A stretch of 64,000 nucleotides of DNA from Verticillium longisporum (Eukaryota > Ascomycota > Sordariomycetes > Glomerellales > Plectosphaerellaceae), in NCBI GenBank assembly GCA_019188255.1, contig JAETXT010000007.1:2046001-2110000 (forward strand), written 5' to 3'. Positions 34,573-47,346 of the stretch are shown piece after piece. The position numbers and the translations under genes are program-made. The notes beneath the pieces are model-generated. The model did no database searches and was not told where the DNA came from. It worked only from the letters and a program-made list of their open reading frames with translations. How positions within the stretch are numbered: the first letter of the stretch is position 1; each line of letters opens with the position of its first letter.

Positions 34573-35989
34573 ATGGCTGCATCCGACTCAAACCTCTACT
34601 TTGGTTCGCTCGAGGAGCTCTCCTCTGGTACGTTGCTTGATTGAACCACGATCGCCGGCGATAGCATCTCTCTTGTCGTTTTGCTGTCTTGCTAACATGT
34701 TCTTCGTAGCTCTTCTTGCGCCCAGGCAGGCAGGCTGCATCGAGTGTGAGAATAGCGGCCTGACATGTCAAGGTGTCACATGCTCTTCGGGCGAAGTCTG
34801 CATCTTCACTGTTCCAACATGCAATTCGTGCGCCAAGGCTGTATGCCGCAAGGACGCGACAGTCGCTCCCGAAAACAAGAGCGACAAGAAGCCCAATACG
34901 GGCGCCATCGCGGGAGGTGTCGTGGGTGGCGTCATTGCCATTGCCGTCGTAACCTATCTAGTCTGGAGACTCTGTATCAAGCCTCGACGTCAGCACCAGA
35001 TCGCACAGGAATCCTACCAGGATGAGCCCGACCACAGAGTCAAGGCCGAGAAGGAATTCGGTGCCCGCCGCGACAAGCGCTCATCAGTTCACACGGTACA
35101 CTCGATCGCTTCGACGGTTCTCACACGCGCCTCCAACATCATCCAGATCGCCTACATCCCCGGTGTTACGAACCGCGCTACACCCACTTCGCCGACTCTG
35201 CTCGTACCCCCAGTCCCGCCCATCCCCATGCACGCCTCAAGCCTCGCCTCCAACAGCCCCTGCTACGAGGACCAGCACATCTTTGAGCCCGTCGAACATC
35301 GCGCTTCTTCGTACTCTGGACTGTCTGGGGATAGCGATCACATGTCATACGCTCGCACCTCTTTGGCTCCACGCACTAGCATTGCTGCAAGCATTGCCTC
35401 AACCATCTACGGCAAGAATGCCGTCGTCGTGGCCCCAGCGCAGACTGGTATGAGGGCAAAGGCTGCCATGGTCAGCGTCAAATCCATGGGTGGCTCGGCC
35501 GGCGGCGAGGTTACACCTCCCGTCCCGAGCATTGACTACGGCAAGTTCGATGCTGCCAAGCCTAGGGACAGCACATTCAGCGTTGGCTCGACATTCCTCA
35601 ACAATGCGAGCACCACGACGGCGACTCAGGGCCGCGCCCAAGTCATCCGTCTTGGAAGCGGCAACCAGGTGAAGCAGGTCAGCGTTGGCTCCAGAACAGA
35701 CGACGAATCGTCCGTGACTGCCGGCCGGACAGCCTCGAGCTCAACTTCGATCCGTGACTCTAACGCCGTCACCGTCATTGACGAGAGCCCTTCAGTTGAT
35801 CAAGGTCCCTTTTCCGATCCCCCAAGCATTACTCGTCGCCAGAGCACAACGAGCCTGAGTGCCGTGATCGAAGAGGCGACGAAGCGGGCGGCACAAGGAC
35901 CCGACAGGAAATCGAAACGCCAGAGCGTCCAGGAGCGTCACGAACGCGACACCAGCCCATTCGGCGACGAGCACGCGACAAGGGACTAG
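34573..35989 (+). CDS. OPY2-type membrane anchor protein
   Basis: Single-pass membrane protein resembling yeast Opy2, which tethers the Ste50-Ste11 module for HOG osmosensing. Exon 1 34573-34627, intron 34628-34709 (82 nt, GTACGT...GTAG), exon 2 34710-35989; 444 aa. After a short N-terminus, eight cysteines (residues 28-64, pattern CxxC...CxxxxC...C...CxxC...C) form the Opy2 domain, including the VPTCNSCAKAVC block. One membrane segment follows (about residues 83-108, GAIAGGVVGGVIAIAVV) and then basic KPRRQ on the cytoplasmic side. The long cytoplasmic tail is Ser/Thr/Pro-rich and disordered, and ends in a charged stretch (SKRQSVQERHERD). The start is chosen because the splice gives SSALLAPRQAGC, matching the family. 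No N-terminal signal peptide is obvious; the TM may act as a signal anchor. Confidence 0.85.
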
Positions 35990-38900
35990 ATTCTTGGAAT
36001 TCACTTGGTTCAACGTCTAGCAAACTATGATACACCGTCGGATATTAAATGGACATGGCTACGAGAAGACTTGCCGTCTTCTGCCATTTTCATAGTTGAT
36101 TTGAATTTCGGGAACTCTTGTTAGGAGCGAATCTTCGAGCCTGCTTTTGTGCAGGAATCATTGGGGTTTTGGATGGGATAAGGAGCTCGTTTGGATCGGG
36201 AACCTACGGCGTCATCGGATCTTCTTTTGTCTTTACCCCAAGGAAAGGGGCACGCAATGGCACGTGCTAAACGTCTTGTCTTCTACCCTTGAATATGAAG
36301 CATGACCCAAGACCATCAATTCACGATTACTCGTGTCACCACTGGATACCCTGACCATGCCTGTGTCCCGCCTGACTAGTATACGGAAACTCGACCCTCC
36401 CGCGCCCGCACAGGACGGGTTCGAGTCGAAACCTCTACGTCTTACCCCGCGATGCCTTGATTCCATGACGAGACGTTGGCCCAGTTAGTTTTGACTTGGT
36501 CGACCAGCCCGCGAAGCCATGCCATGCACCGTCAGGATGCCCAGGCTTCGTTGAGCTTGCAACCAGCATGTCACACAGCATGACAATATTGCATGCGGAG
36601 CTGTCCGCTCTCGTCGAGGAGGCCCATGCCAAATGCATGCGCTACGTCAAGCAAGAGAGTACGAGGCCTTTCACCTCGCGACATCCAGCGCGGGGAAGGT
36701 CTCGTCTGATCGCCCGGACCGGCCGGCGGGGGGTTCCGCAGGCCGCGCCGCTGCGTCTCGCGGCATCGTGTATGCTACAACCTGAGGTGGAGGGTGCGTG
36801 CCCGGCGTCCTTCCTGCAAGCGGCGTCTGTCGGCTCTCGTGGGAGGAATGGAGGCCAGGACCAGGGGTTTGCATCACCAGTAGGGATGTCTGTCCTTTTA
36901 TTTTCCTTTTTCGGTCCGAGAGATTGGCCGTCGCCAGCTTGTTCTTCGTGGGCGGGATGCCTGGAGCCGGGTTTACGGCGTGTGTTACATGGCGGGGGAA
37001 GGGGGGAAGGGGGGGGGGGGTGAGGGGGACATGACAGGGACAGCGTCGTTTCTCTGTCTTTTGGTATCTGCGTGCGTTGCATGCTGAGGTAGCTAGCTAT
37101 CACTTCCGCAAACGCGGCATGGGGGCGGCTGAAAGTAAGCCAGCCGCCTTGCAACAAGGCACCTTGCGGTTCTCCATCGAATGCGACTTGACATGGTCCA
37201 TGACGCAGGCCGCCTCGTGGTTGCTCGTTCATTGTAACCTCTCAAAAAGGATGTTAAATTTGCCGTCCTCAGGCTTGTTGGGGGGGGGACGAGTGTTTCG
37301 ACATGCCGGTCAGCTCGGCCTGCAGGGAGGGAACAGCCCGACCTGAATTGCAACTTTGGACTTGAAAGCTACACTGGTGAAGGCTACGATGGCAAGCTCC
37401 GTCGTCCTGTGGTAACATAGTTCTCCCCCCCCCCTGCCCCTCCCAGAGACGAGACCCACGAGGCATAAGGCTGGTGGCAGCTCCCGCAGTCTTGGCGTTC
37501 GTCGCGCTCCCGGTCCGCGCTTGACCAAGAACAGGCTTCACATATAGGGGCCGACACTGAGGGACAGACAGCCGGTGTGTGCGCCCTCAATGCTTTTCGT
37601 CGTGCCTGCTGCTGGAACGTGTTTATCGATGAAGCAGGGGGCGGGGGGGGATACGACTCCGTCGACACAAAGACGGTCCGTCCTATCAACGGGTGGGCTC
37701 GCCTACGTGGTTGCGGTGTGCTTGCCTGGTCTGCCGACAAGGGAAGCTTCTCCTCAGGATGTCTTCCCCGACCCTTGCTGCCACTGATGACATTTGGAGT
37801 CTTGTCTCTTCCCCCCTTCGCCTCGCCTCGCCTCCCCTTCCCTTCCCACCCGTGTCCCATCACCCCCAACAAGCCTTGAGCAGGGTGTCATCAACATGAC
37901 GGAACGACGAGGGGAGCCAGCGAAGCAGCCACTGCAGAACCGAACCATTCACCCCCACGTCAGTCATTTGAAGCCACTGCCTTGGTGCTGAAGCCTCTAT
38001 CAAAGAAACAAAAGCATTACGCAGCCAGCTGAGACAAGGGGACCCTGAGGAGTTCTCCCCCAAAGGTCCAAGTCATGGCCGCCCCTCACCTTGATGTGGC
38101 CCCTCGCCCACCGCCGTTTCTGGGTCTGGGTCGGGCTCCTGGTCACATCCCGGGCACGTGGGGGGTTTCAAAGGATAGAATGAACAAGACGGCACGCTCT
38201 GATCGGATCCTGCGTTGGTTCGTAGAGGATCATCTCGGTGAAAGTTGGAGAGCCACGCTCGGTGATCGATGATCGACGCTGCGAGTACCGGAAGCGATGA
38301 CGCTAGGAAAAGCGCGGAGATTCAATTGCCAGCGAAACATGTTGATCATGCATGGAAACGGGAGAAGGGCCGTGGGAATCTTCGTCTCGAGGGGCCAGGT
38401 GAAGGTGCGATCCGCCCCCTCCGCTCGGTATGCGTCCCAGGAATTCTGTACGTGCTCGCCCTCGGAAGAAGAAGAGGCTTTCCTCCCGTCTTGGGGGAAA
38501 GACGATAACGACGAAGCGAGAAGCAGCTAGGGTGGGGAACGTGATGGAAGGATGTGATGGGCAGCATGGAAGACGACTAGAGAAGGGTTGACACCAAGCC
38601 GTGGGGAGCTGACAGATAGATAGCTATGGCGCGAGACGACCTCCACAGCACACAAGGTGCCGAACACAGGCGCCTTCGCCATGCAGCTAGCAAGTGCCTA
38701 AAGTAGTCCCTCGCACCTGCCCAAAGCGAGGAAGGAAGACACCAAAATCCTAGTCAGTCTTGGTCTGGTGTGTTGGGAGTTGAACCCCGCGCTGTCAGAT
38801 ATCAGAAGGGGTCCGAAAATCCGAAGGGGTTGCATCAGACAGGAGCGGATCTTCATCAGGTTTTTTTTTTTTTGGTTTTTTGGTTTTTTGGTTTTTTCTT

Positions 38901-41446
38901 TCTTCGTTCGTCGGTGGACGCGTCCATGTTCTCCTGAGGAGGTAGATAGTTACCCAAGGTAGGATAGACGTGGGCTGTCTACAGAAGCTAAACCGGGAGA
39001 CCGGAGGCTCATCCGTCCCCGTCATCCTCCCCATTGGCATCATGCAAACTCAAACACTCCAGCCTCGGCTGAGAAAGCTGCGAATCGACTAGGCCGGGGG
39101 CCACGTCCTTTCCCTCGGGACGGTCGCAATGTCTCGGAGCCTCTCTCTGAGCCCCTCACCAGGAGACTTTGCGTCACGGACTGCAGGCAGTGAAATGAGG
39201 TTTCGGCGGCACTCCAGCATAGGTAGGACAAGGTTGGGCACATGTCCATATCCGTAGCGTCGTTGCAAGCAATCGCGATGTAAGTAGAGGAGGAGCAAAA
39301 GACGCCGGTTGACCATCCACCCAAGTTCCTCGTCTCCATAAAAAGAGAGTGCACAGACGCCTCTGATGCTAGCCTAATCTTGAGGCCAAGGACAGGTGCA
39401 GGGGCAGGTACCTCAGGTACTGTACATGGTAGGTCATGGCTCGTCTCCTTGCAGCGCTGTGCTGCAAACCCGACCGCATATCTGATGACTCGCCCGTCTG
39501 AATGGGCGGGTTGGAGACTCTGAGGCGCGAGAGGAAACATAACACTGCAACGCTTGCCTCCCACGGCCGTGGTTATGGGCTCTCGCTCAGCCTTGCCACC
39601 GACCGCCGAGCCCGACATCCTGATATCCACGCTTTATCGTCCCCCGAGCCGCACCTCGTGCCACGCGAGGCGCCGGAGACCATTGCTGTTTCCATGTCAA
39701 GATCGACATGAGATGGTTTAGACTTCGTTGTTCCTCTGGGCCTAAAACTCGCGTTTGCACCCCCCGTCCTCCCTTGGTGCGCGGCTGCCAGCCTCAACGG
39801 GTCCGTACGGCGGTCGCACGATCTCGATGGTCGCCAACCAGGGAGAAGGACCAAGGCCTAAGGAAGGCCATCGACCTGGCCTAAACCGTCGTCGGGGGCG
39901 CTCACGCTCGGTACTTGTACATGACAATCCCACAGCAAACTTGGTAGAGGAGGAGGAGGAGAGGCAGCCGTTGGCCGAAAAGCAAAATGGAGCAGCCGGA
40001 AAGCCAAGTAGCGTCAAGCACCGCCCCAGCCTCGATAGTGCTGAAAACCCTCTAATGCTTCCACCCTTCGCGAGTCCCAACCTCCTCCTCTCTACCACGT
40101 CGCCGGCTGGGGGGGCCAAGGGGTGAGGGGGCACACAAGGGCAGCCCTGATGACTTGTGAGGTTGCCCTGGTTGGCACCTCGGAGCAATTGAGTCAGTTG
40201 ACGGGGCACACAGCATACATGTATTCATAAGTCCGTCCCTAGTCCCCCACCCCTTGCAATATGGGATCTGTCGTCTGTGTTTCGGTTCCGAGCCACCAGT
40301 TGTGTTTCCGCACAGGCTGTGTGGTGCACGAGGCGTCAAATGAAAACCTGCCGCCTGGATCGTCCACAGGTGTTCAACGTTGTTAGGCAGAAAGCCCCGG
40401 CATTTCGTCCCGTTGACACATGTAGAGCCTGCCCAAGACTCTTGAGGCACCCCATCTTTTTGAACAACGAGCGATCGGCGCATCGGCACTATCCATCAAA
40501 CTTGGCCCTGCCTTTGTTCTCGGTCGAGCGGTCGAGGGGGTGTGAAGTCCGGGGTAAGACGGAGCGAGATGAGCGAGACAGCAACTAGATAGATACTTGG
40601 AGTAGCAGCAGGTACTTGTTGAAACGTAGAATTGGAGACGGGCCATGCACGTAAGAGTGACCAGTGCCGGAAGACGTAGTTAGATACACATCCCACCCTG
40701 GAAATGCTGATATATGAGTCTCGCCCTTGTACGGCGTGGCTTGTGCCGCGGCGAGGTTGTTCCTGTTCCTGGCGGCGGAGATACGTTTCCCCCATCTGGG
40801 TGAATCGACTGACGACCGCTACTTCCACCACTATCCTACTCCTTTTCCTTTCCCCTCTCTCCCGCCCCCCCTCCCTGCCCGAAGAACCCTAGTCCTGCCC
40901 AGGGATCCAAGAAGAAAGTCTCCGAATTGAGATGTGGCATGGTTTGCGCAAGGATGTGTATGAGACAAGTCGATAGCATGTGAGGTAGAATAGATTTTTA
41001 TCGTTGGCGAACAGGTCTGTCAGCTTGCTTAAAAGATAAACCACGGACTCCGCGAACTCCGTCAGGTGGCGTCCACGTGTTGGAATGAAAGAATCAAACT
41101 CCCAAGCCGCCCAAGCATTGAAATCAGAAACGCCACGGACATGACTCCTTTCTTGGTGTGTTTGTGTGTGCGCCATTCGCCGGTTGAAGAGCTACTCGAT
41201 CTAGGGTGGCGATTCGACTGAAATCGACTCAGCTCGGCTGCAACTCGTCCTGTTTCTTTTCGAGTTGACATGCGTGGCCCAGTGCGAGTGGCAAAACAAA
41301 TCTTTGCGGAGGATAAGAGGATTGGTTCTCGTGCGTCATGAAAATACCGGCCATTTGGATGAAAGGCCGAACGCTCTATGGGGCATCATAAAATCGTGAT
41401 GAATAAAATCGCATCGTGAGAATCGCACGTTCGAGGCATCAAGCCT
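35990..41446. other. Intergenic region between OPY2 and RAS2; no supportable gene
   Basis: About 5.5 kb holding the 3' flanks of two converging genes plus unexplained sequence. Open frames at 36496-37023, 36642-37232, 37384-37872 and 39040-39630 are compositionally odd and motif-free. Long G or C runs (near 37005-37023 and 37270-37280) and a T-rich GGTTTTTT tandem repeat (38861-38897) are present. I see no RNA gene. Confidence 0.5.
38861..38897. repeat. T-rich tandem repeat (GGTTTTTT unit)
   Basis: A T13 run is followed by three spaced GG/TTTTTT units. It is a simple-sequence tract prone to length variation. It is not a fungal telomere motif. Confidence 0.8.
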
Positions 41447-42298
41447 TTATAGAATGACGCACTTGATCTTCTTCTTGTCGCCCTTTCCTCGGCTGCCGTC
41501 GTTCTTCTCCTTCGTGTTGTAGTCTTGCGAGCTGGAGTTGTGCGCGCGCGTCGAGCTGCGTCCGTTGGGCTGTGGTCGGGAAGCTGCCTGGCGCTGGCGG
41601 CGGAGGATTCTGACGACATCGTAAAACGCTTTTTCGACATTGATACAGTTCTTGGCGGAGGCCTCGACGAATTCGCAGCCCAGCTCGCGAGCCAGTGCAT
41701 GTCCTTCTTGGGTGGACACCTCGCGCTCCGTGACCCTGTCGCTCTTGTTGCCGACGAGCATGATGGGTACAGGCGCTTGGGAGTGAACGGCCGATATGGG
41801 TGAACCAGGATAAGAGGGTGAAGAGGCGCAGGACTCCTTTACCCGCTGGATCTGGTGGTGGAACCTCTTGATGCGGGAGAAGGAGGATCGTGACGAAATG
41901 CTATAGACGAGAACGAAGCCTTCGCCATCTCGGATCCATTGGTCTCGGAGGGCGGTATATTCTTCCTGGCCGGCAGTGTCGAGGACTTCGAGCATGCATG
42001 CTTGGGTGTCGATAACGACCTGCTTCCGGTAGGAGTCCTCGATCGTGGGGTCATACTAAGCAGGAGCGAGGCGGGTCAGCGACGCACTGGTGGGGAGAGA
42101 GGGGAGGGGATTTGAGGGGGGGCGAGGGCGAGGGTGAGGGAACGAGTCGGGGTTGGCGTCAGAGGACGAAAAAGAGAGGAATTGAGCGCTTACAGTTTCG
42201 ACAAAATGCTGCAAGCAGAGCTGGATGGTCAGGGCCGTCTTGCCCACACCACCGTCTCCCAGGACCACCAGCTTGTAGAGGACCATTTTTCCCGCCAT
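41447..42298 (-). CDS. RAS2: Ras-type small GTPase, RAS2 group
   Basis: Membrane-bound switch controlling polarity, cAMP/MAPK signalling and morphogenesis. Exon 1 42298..42194, intron 42193..42056 (138 nt, GTAAGC...TTAG), exon 2 42055..41447; 237 aa. P-loop GDGGVGKT (residues 14-21), switch [14 protein letters not shown] spanning the splice junction, switch [15 protein letters not shown] (from 61), NKSD (138-141), and EASAKN. A 21-residue Ser/Pro-rich insert ([14 protein letters not shown]...) lies between the switch II side and the [11 protein letters not shown] strand, as in fungal RAS2 proteins. The tail is Lys-rich (KGDKKKIK) and ends in the CAAX box CVIL. The terminal Leu suggests geranylgeranylation. 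The gene is intact. Confidence 0.94.
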
Positions 42299-45200
42299 GA
42301 TGGGCAGAAGGACGAAACCGAGTTGACCGGCGAGAGGGCCGAGTCAGTGGAGGGAGGACGATGGGGTTTGCGGACGGCAACTCAAGGGCGAGGGGGAAAG
42401 CAGCGCAGGTCAGGTTGTCTCGTCTCTTCTCTTGTCTGCGCCAGTCGATGAGAAGTGTGGAGGCGAGCGACAGAGTTGGAGATGAGTCGCGATTGAGAGA
42501 TTGTCGCAGAAGTGGTTTTTGTGGTGGAAGGGCAAAGACGGCGAACAGGTTGGCGAGCAGACGAGGTAGGTGAGGTAGATAGATAGGCTAGCAGGTCAGG
42601 TCTGGCAGGCGGCGGGGTGGTGCAAAAGGAGGATAGGTTGGAGCGTAGACTGGGGGGGGAAGGCGAACGCTGAGTCTGGATGGAATTTGGAGCCCAAGAC
42701 GTGGGACGGGACTCACTTGGAGACCAGGGGGGGGGGCTAGGTAGGTAGGGGGGGTTAGGAACTAGGGACTTGGAGGACATGCAGAGGAGGTGGACAGCAC
42801 CGGACAGGCACTGGAAGTTGGAAGACGGGACAACCTAAGGCACAGCATGAGGCACCCTCAGCAAAGGGGCGGAGACGAGCTAAGGTACCTCACCTGGTAC
42901 CTTACTGTGTTGGTAAGGTAGGGGTGGAGACGGTCTTGCTCGGGTCGAGGTACCTAGCGCTTTAGCTCTGGTACCGGTACCGGTACCGGTACTGGGTCTT
43001 GAGGCCTCGAAGCCCGGCTGCGACTGGTTCCAGGCTGGTTGGTTGGTTGCAGTGGCTCTCCTTGATCCCTGGAGCTGAGCTCAGGCGAGTGAGGTACAGT
43101 AGTAACGGCAGATACTGAAGCAGGTAGGTGCCTGGAAAATGTGGGCGGTGGGCGATGGACGAGCCTGGCGAGATGGCCACGGCCCGCATCTAGTGAAGTC
43201 TGAAAATGTGTAAGCAATGCTCGGTTGCCAAGTTCCGAAGCCATGATCGAGGTCTATGAGCTTGACTTGTCGGGTCGTTTGTTCGATTCGGTGCTTTGCT
43301 TGATGCTTGATTAGTGCCTGGTTCTTGGTGCTTGTTAGTCCCAAGGTATAGTAGTGCTGGTGCGAAATGGACAGACCAGAGAGCCCCGCCTTGCGCAAAG
43401 GCGCATCTACCCTGTCAAGTTTGTGAGGATGGAACAGGAGGTACCGCCAAAAGCACCATTCGAGGAGAGGCAGGAAGCAACGGAGAGGAGAGTGGAGAGT
43501 AGCGACCCCCGCAACCCGGACCGACAGGCTCTCCCTGATCCCTCACTTCCTGTGATTCCAAGGCAGTTGGGGTGAAAGCCACAACTATGGTCCCTCCTTC
43601 CCGGCTTCGTTGATCCTGTAATAAAAACGGTGCTCCTGCCTCGGGTTGCGACTGTCAAATGAACATTGTATGTGCCCACGAACAACCTAGGTACTTCACC
43701 TTGAGGTATTTGCTTGACCGATAACCTGCCTTGGGCGAATCATGACAATCGCCATCGAGATGTCCAAGCATATCGGGCAACGGCACTCGTGACAGGGACG
43801 GCAATATCAACCGCAACCACCAACGACAGGACAAAAAGTGTGTCGGCTGCGCCTTCTTGTCCTCTCCAAAAGTGGCAATTGCGATTTGCTTGCATGAATC
43901 ACCCTTTCCCCCAGAAGTCACCGAGTCGTTCGCCGAACGGTCTCTGGCCCAACAACAAGCAAAACTGTATTGCGCTTGCGAGGGTTGGGAGATGTTCAAG
44001 GAACAGGCTGGCGCGAGGGAGACGGTCCGGATGAATATACGTCCACCATCCCATCTTCCAATCCTACCTCCACCATCCCTACTCATCCTTCTCGTTTCCA
44101 TGCGATACAATTCCATGCGATGTCATGCCCTGCCATGCCATGCACGCGACACGGTCGGCCAGACAAGCAACCGCCGCGCATCGACAGACTATCCGCATCT
44201 CTTTTAGGGCTCCCCTCATGGCAAGTCCCTTAGCCCCCTCCCCCTCCCCCTCTCCTTCTCCCCACAGACTTATCGTCCACTGTACACGCCTCTCGCCCTC
44301 AACAAGCACCACCCCTACAGCCATCCTCACTAATAAGCTCTTGGCATCAATGGCCGCCTCACGTCAACTTGAAAGGGACGAATGCGGCCAGAACGACACT
44401 GGTCTAATAACGGACCACGAACATCACGCAGCTGACGCAGCAATCTGTGCATTCCTCTAGAGCCACCTGACCTGACCTCGCCCCTGGACCACGACTTCGG
44501 ACCCGGTGTACGACCTGCAACCTGCCATTCTCACGACCTACGAGTCGCCCTCGACTCTTCCCCCTCCCGCTCAATTGGTCCTTCCCCTCCCTGCAGTAGG
44601 AAGTTGGAGGACACACACGCATACTCCCACGACGTGCTTTTGCATCTGCTGTGCTGAGCATGGAGTTCGCCCGTGCATATGACATTACGACGCACGTCTG
44701 GCGCTTGCGCGAAAAGAGGGTGTGCAAGCGAATCAACCAGACACTCAGAAAGTCCCTTTTTTTCTGCCATCTCCCTCAAGCTTTGAGTCTGCCAGGGTCA
44801 CCTGTCAATGGACTGGACTTGGCCTGAGCCTGGGAGCAACAACCGGCTTTCCCTGACCAAATTGACCACGCTCAAAAGTCACATGCTGCCCAACAGCCCA
44901 CTTGGCGTCATTATGTCGCTTCCACTCCACCAGTTGACATTCTGACGATACTCAGTACTCGGACGTGGTCAGTCCGTTTTGATCAACGTCACCTTGTCGG
45001 CACTACTCGCCCAAGGACTACTGGTACATCTACAATACTGACCTTTAAGGTACCAGACGATCTGCGAACAGCTCAGGACCCCAGTCTGTCTGGCTCGTCA
45101 GGCTTTACCCCAGACGCTGCCCACCCTGGGTTGACGCGGGGCATGGCCAACCACATGCCTATGGAGGGGCAACGGTGTTCAAGGGACCCTTTCCGAGACA

Positions 45201-46536
45201 ATGCGGTTGCTTTTGCCACCCGTTCCTCACGCATGCCTGACCGTTGACTGCCCAGCAACCAAATGGATCGTGCCCCGCCTGTGTCTTTTTTGTCTTCACA
45301 AACAGCACGGCAACATCGGAGGTACGGTAACCATTTTGAGGTTGACAACAGTTTCTTATGCCTTGTCGGATCCGTTCGATCGGCCGCTGACTTTGCAGGC
45401 TCTCTGGAAGTCACGGGTCATAACGGATACTTCTCCTTCTCATTATTGATGCCACACGTAGCTGTGTGCAAGCCCGTCGTTGTCTTGCCGGAGTGTTACT
45501 CGGTGGTGCCAGTTGGTCCATATTTCGCTTGCTCTGGCCCGGCTTGATTCGACATTCCAATAACATGTCGACTGTAAGTTCGAGACAGTGTCACTTTTTC
45601 AGCTTAACGCGCATGCCTTGCCCAGACAGCCACGCCGTTGAACTTGTTCCTTGGCTGGCATGTCTCTCCAGTCGTAAGCTCACCCTGAAGTGCATATACA
45701 TGCTATCTCGTTTACCAGGCACGTTTCTTCCCTGCTACTTTTGAACATTTAAGGCGGCGACGGACATTTGCTTGGTGTCAGCTGTCTTTTCCAATCTCAT
45801 GTGAAATGTCTCAAACACATGTCTCTCCTAAGCTCCTCGGTCCAATATAATCGTTTCCGGAAGACAACGGATATCAAGTCGGCAGGCCCGCTGCAGTTGT
45901 CATGGCCGACTCCAATGCCTCGGCTCTGGCCTGCCGTCATGTCCTAGGTGTGTCTGTAGACCCAATCCCGGCTAAGGACATGCCACTCCTGGCTGATTAC
46001 ACCAGAAATCTTCTTAGAATGACCGTCTTGACTTCGTGTACTTTTAAAACAGTCCATAAGGCAACACCTTTTCGGCCATCAATACTGCTGCAATACAGAG
46101 TCGATTGCAACACAATAACTCAATCAAGCAATGCCAAGGTGGTGTTGTATGTTTCCTCCCACATGTATCATGACTTCTCAACCACACGAGATAGTTTAGC
46201 AATTGCCGTCCATCCCTGCGCCAAGCCATCCACGGCGAAAAGGGCAAGTTTTATTTTCTGGCGCATGCCCCTGAATTCTGTACAATTATTTTTAGCTGCT
46301 TGGCGGTCTACGTGTTTGGTTTTCTTTGCTTATCTCTCTCCATGCATGCTGAGTTTGATACTACATACATGGAATTCATTGGTCTTCTTTCTGACTAAGT
46401 GTTTCCAATCGGTGCTTCGTAAGGCGGAATATTGCGACAAATGTCTTTGTCTATTTGAAAGCGTGCTCGTACACCTCAGCGTTGGATTTGAACATTGTCA
46501 TTAATACATCATTTGCCTGTTAGCTGAGCAGTTTCA
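42299..46536. other. Intergenic region: RAS2 promoter side and HAD 3' flank
   Basis: About 4.2 kb. Contains TAAGGTACCT palindromes (42880-42921), a GGTACC tandem (42970-42992) and CCTAGGTACTT (43686-43696). The 45902-46504 (+) open frame is Cys/Leu/Phe-rich without a known motif, and I do not accept it as a gene. Nothing else is supportable. Confidence 0.5.
42970..42992. repeat. GGTACC tandem palindrome (nearly four copies)
   Basis: The hexamer GGTACC, itself a palindrome, is repeated head to tail about 3.8 times. It lies about 670 bases upstream of the RAS2 start. Confidence 0.85.
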
Positions 46537-47346
46537 CTACTCGACACCCAGTCTCCTCGCAAGCTCAACAAAGCCACCATCTTTCTCCCCAATCCAGATA
46601 TCGACCCAGTCCTTGGCATTTCGATATCTGTCTTCATCCTTCTTCCAAGCCTCTTCGCCCGGCCTCTCAACGTAAACGGTCCTCAGGCCACACTTTCGTG
46701 CCCCTTCCAGATCGTCGAGATGAGCGGCGACCATGGCAACATGCCCTGGCCCCGTCATCTCAAGGCTCTGGGCGGCTCCGAGGTACACCTTGGGATTAGG
46801 CTTATAGGCCTTGAAATCCTCTCCCGACAGCCGCCGCTGAAAGTTTAGACTTCCGAAGTCGTCCAGGTCCCGCAGCAGAGAGGCGTTCCCGTTGGACAGC
46901 ATCGACGTGACGTACTGCCCGCCCAGCAGCCGCAAGCCCTTGGCGGCCTCGTCCCACGGTCGTAGCCGGTGCCAGACCAAGCTCAACTCTCTCACCTCCT
47001 CGTCCGAGTAGATGCCCCCGAGCTGCCACTCAGCCAGCAGATCGACCAGGGCATCGTAGTGGTGCGTGTCGACGTCCTTCCACGGCGTCTCGCCCGGGAT
47101 GAACCCTCGCACGAAGGTGCTGTACGTGTTACGCCACTGCTGCGCGAAATGTCCCCAGTCATCGCGCGTCAAGCGGCGGAGGTTAGCGGTGCGGTCGTCG
47201 TTGGGGAGTTCTCCGCTCTTGGAGGCGGCCCGGTTGGTGAGCTCGTCGGTTACGGAGGAGCGCCAGTCGACAGTGGTGCCGAAGACGTCAAAGGTCATAG
47301 CCTTGACCTGGGTTTTGATAAGCTCTGCGGAGGAAGAGGACGACAT
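46537..47346 (-). CDS. Haloacid dehalogenase, type II (HAD superfamily)
   Basis: Single-exon 269-aa protein of the L-2-haloacid dehalogenase branch, expected to hydrolyse a short 2-haloacid or a related small substrate in the cytosol. The nucleophile is Asp20 in motif I, MTFDVFGTTVDW. Motif II is SNGN (TSMLSNGNASLL), the motif III Lys is in KAYKPNPKVYLGAA, and the acidic motif is AAHLDDLEGARKCGL. A cap region rich in Trp lies between. The length is slightly above bacterial enzymes (about 225-250). The start is the first ATG in frame. The real substrate of fungal members is unknown. Confidence 0.9.
   Translation of the reverse strand: MSSSSSAELIKTQVKAMTFDVFGTTVDWRSSVTDELTNRAASKSGELPNDDRTANLRRLTRDDWGHFAQQWRNTYSTFVRGFIPGETPWKDVDTHHYDALVDLLAEWQLGGIYSDEEVRELSLVWHRLRPWDEAAKGLRLLGGQYVTSMLSNGNASLLRDLDDFGSLNFQRRLSGEDFKAYKPNPKVYLGAAQSLEMTGPGHVAMVAAHLDDLEGARKCGLRTVYVERPGEEAWKKDEDRYRNAKDWVDIWIGEKDGGFVELARRLGVE

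Noticed and set aside
38861..38897. Telomere-like repeat
   Set aside because: Unit GGTTTTTT does not match TTAGGG and occurs only a few times inside a gap.
39040..39630. 196-codon minus-strand ORF
   Set aside because: No motif, and two other frames are open over parts of the same stretch.
45902..46504. 200-codon plus-strand ORF
   Set aside because: Cys/Phe/Leu-rich with no motif or splice context; composition like non-coding DNA.
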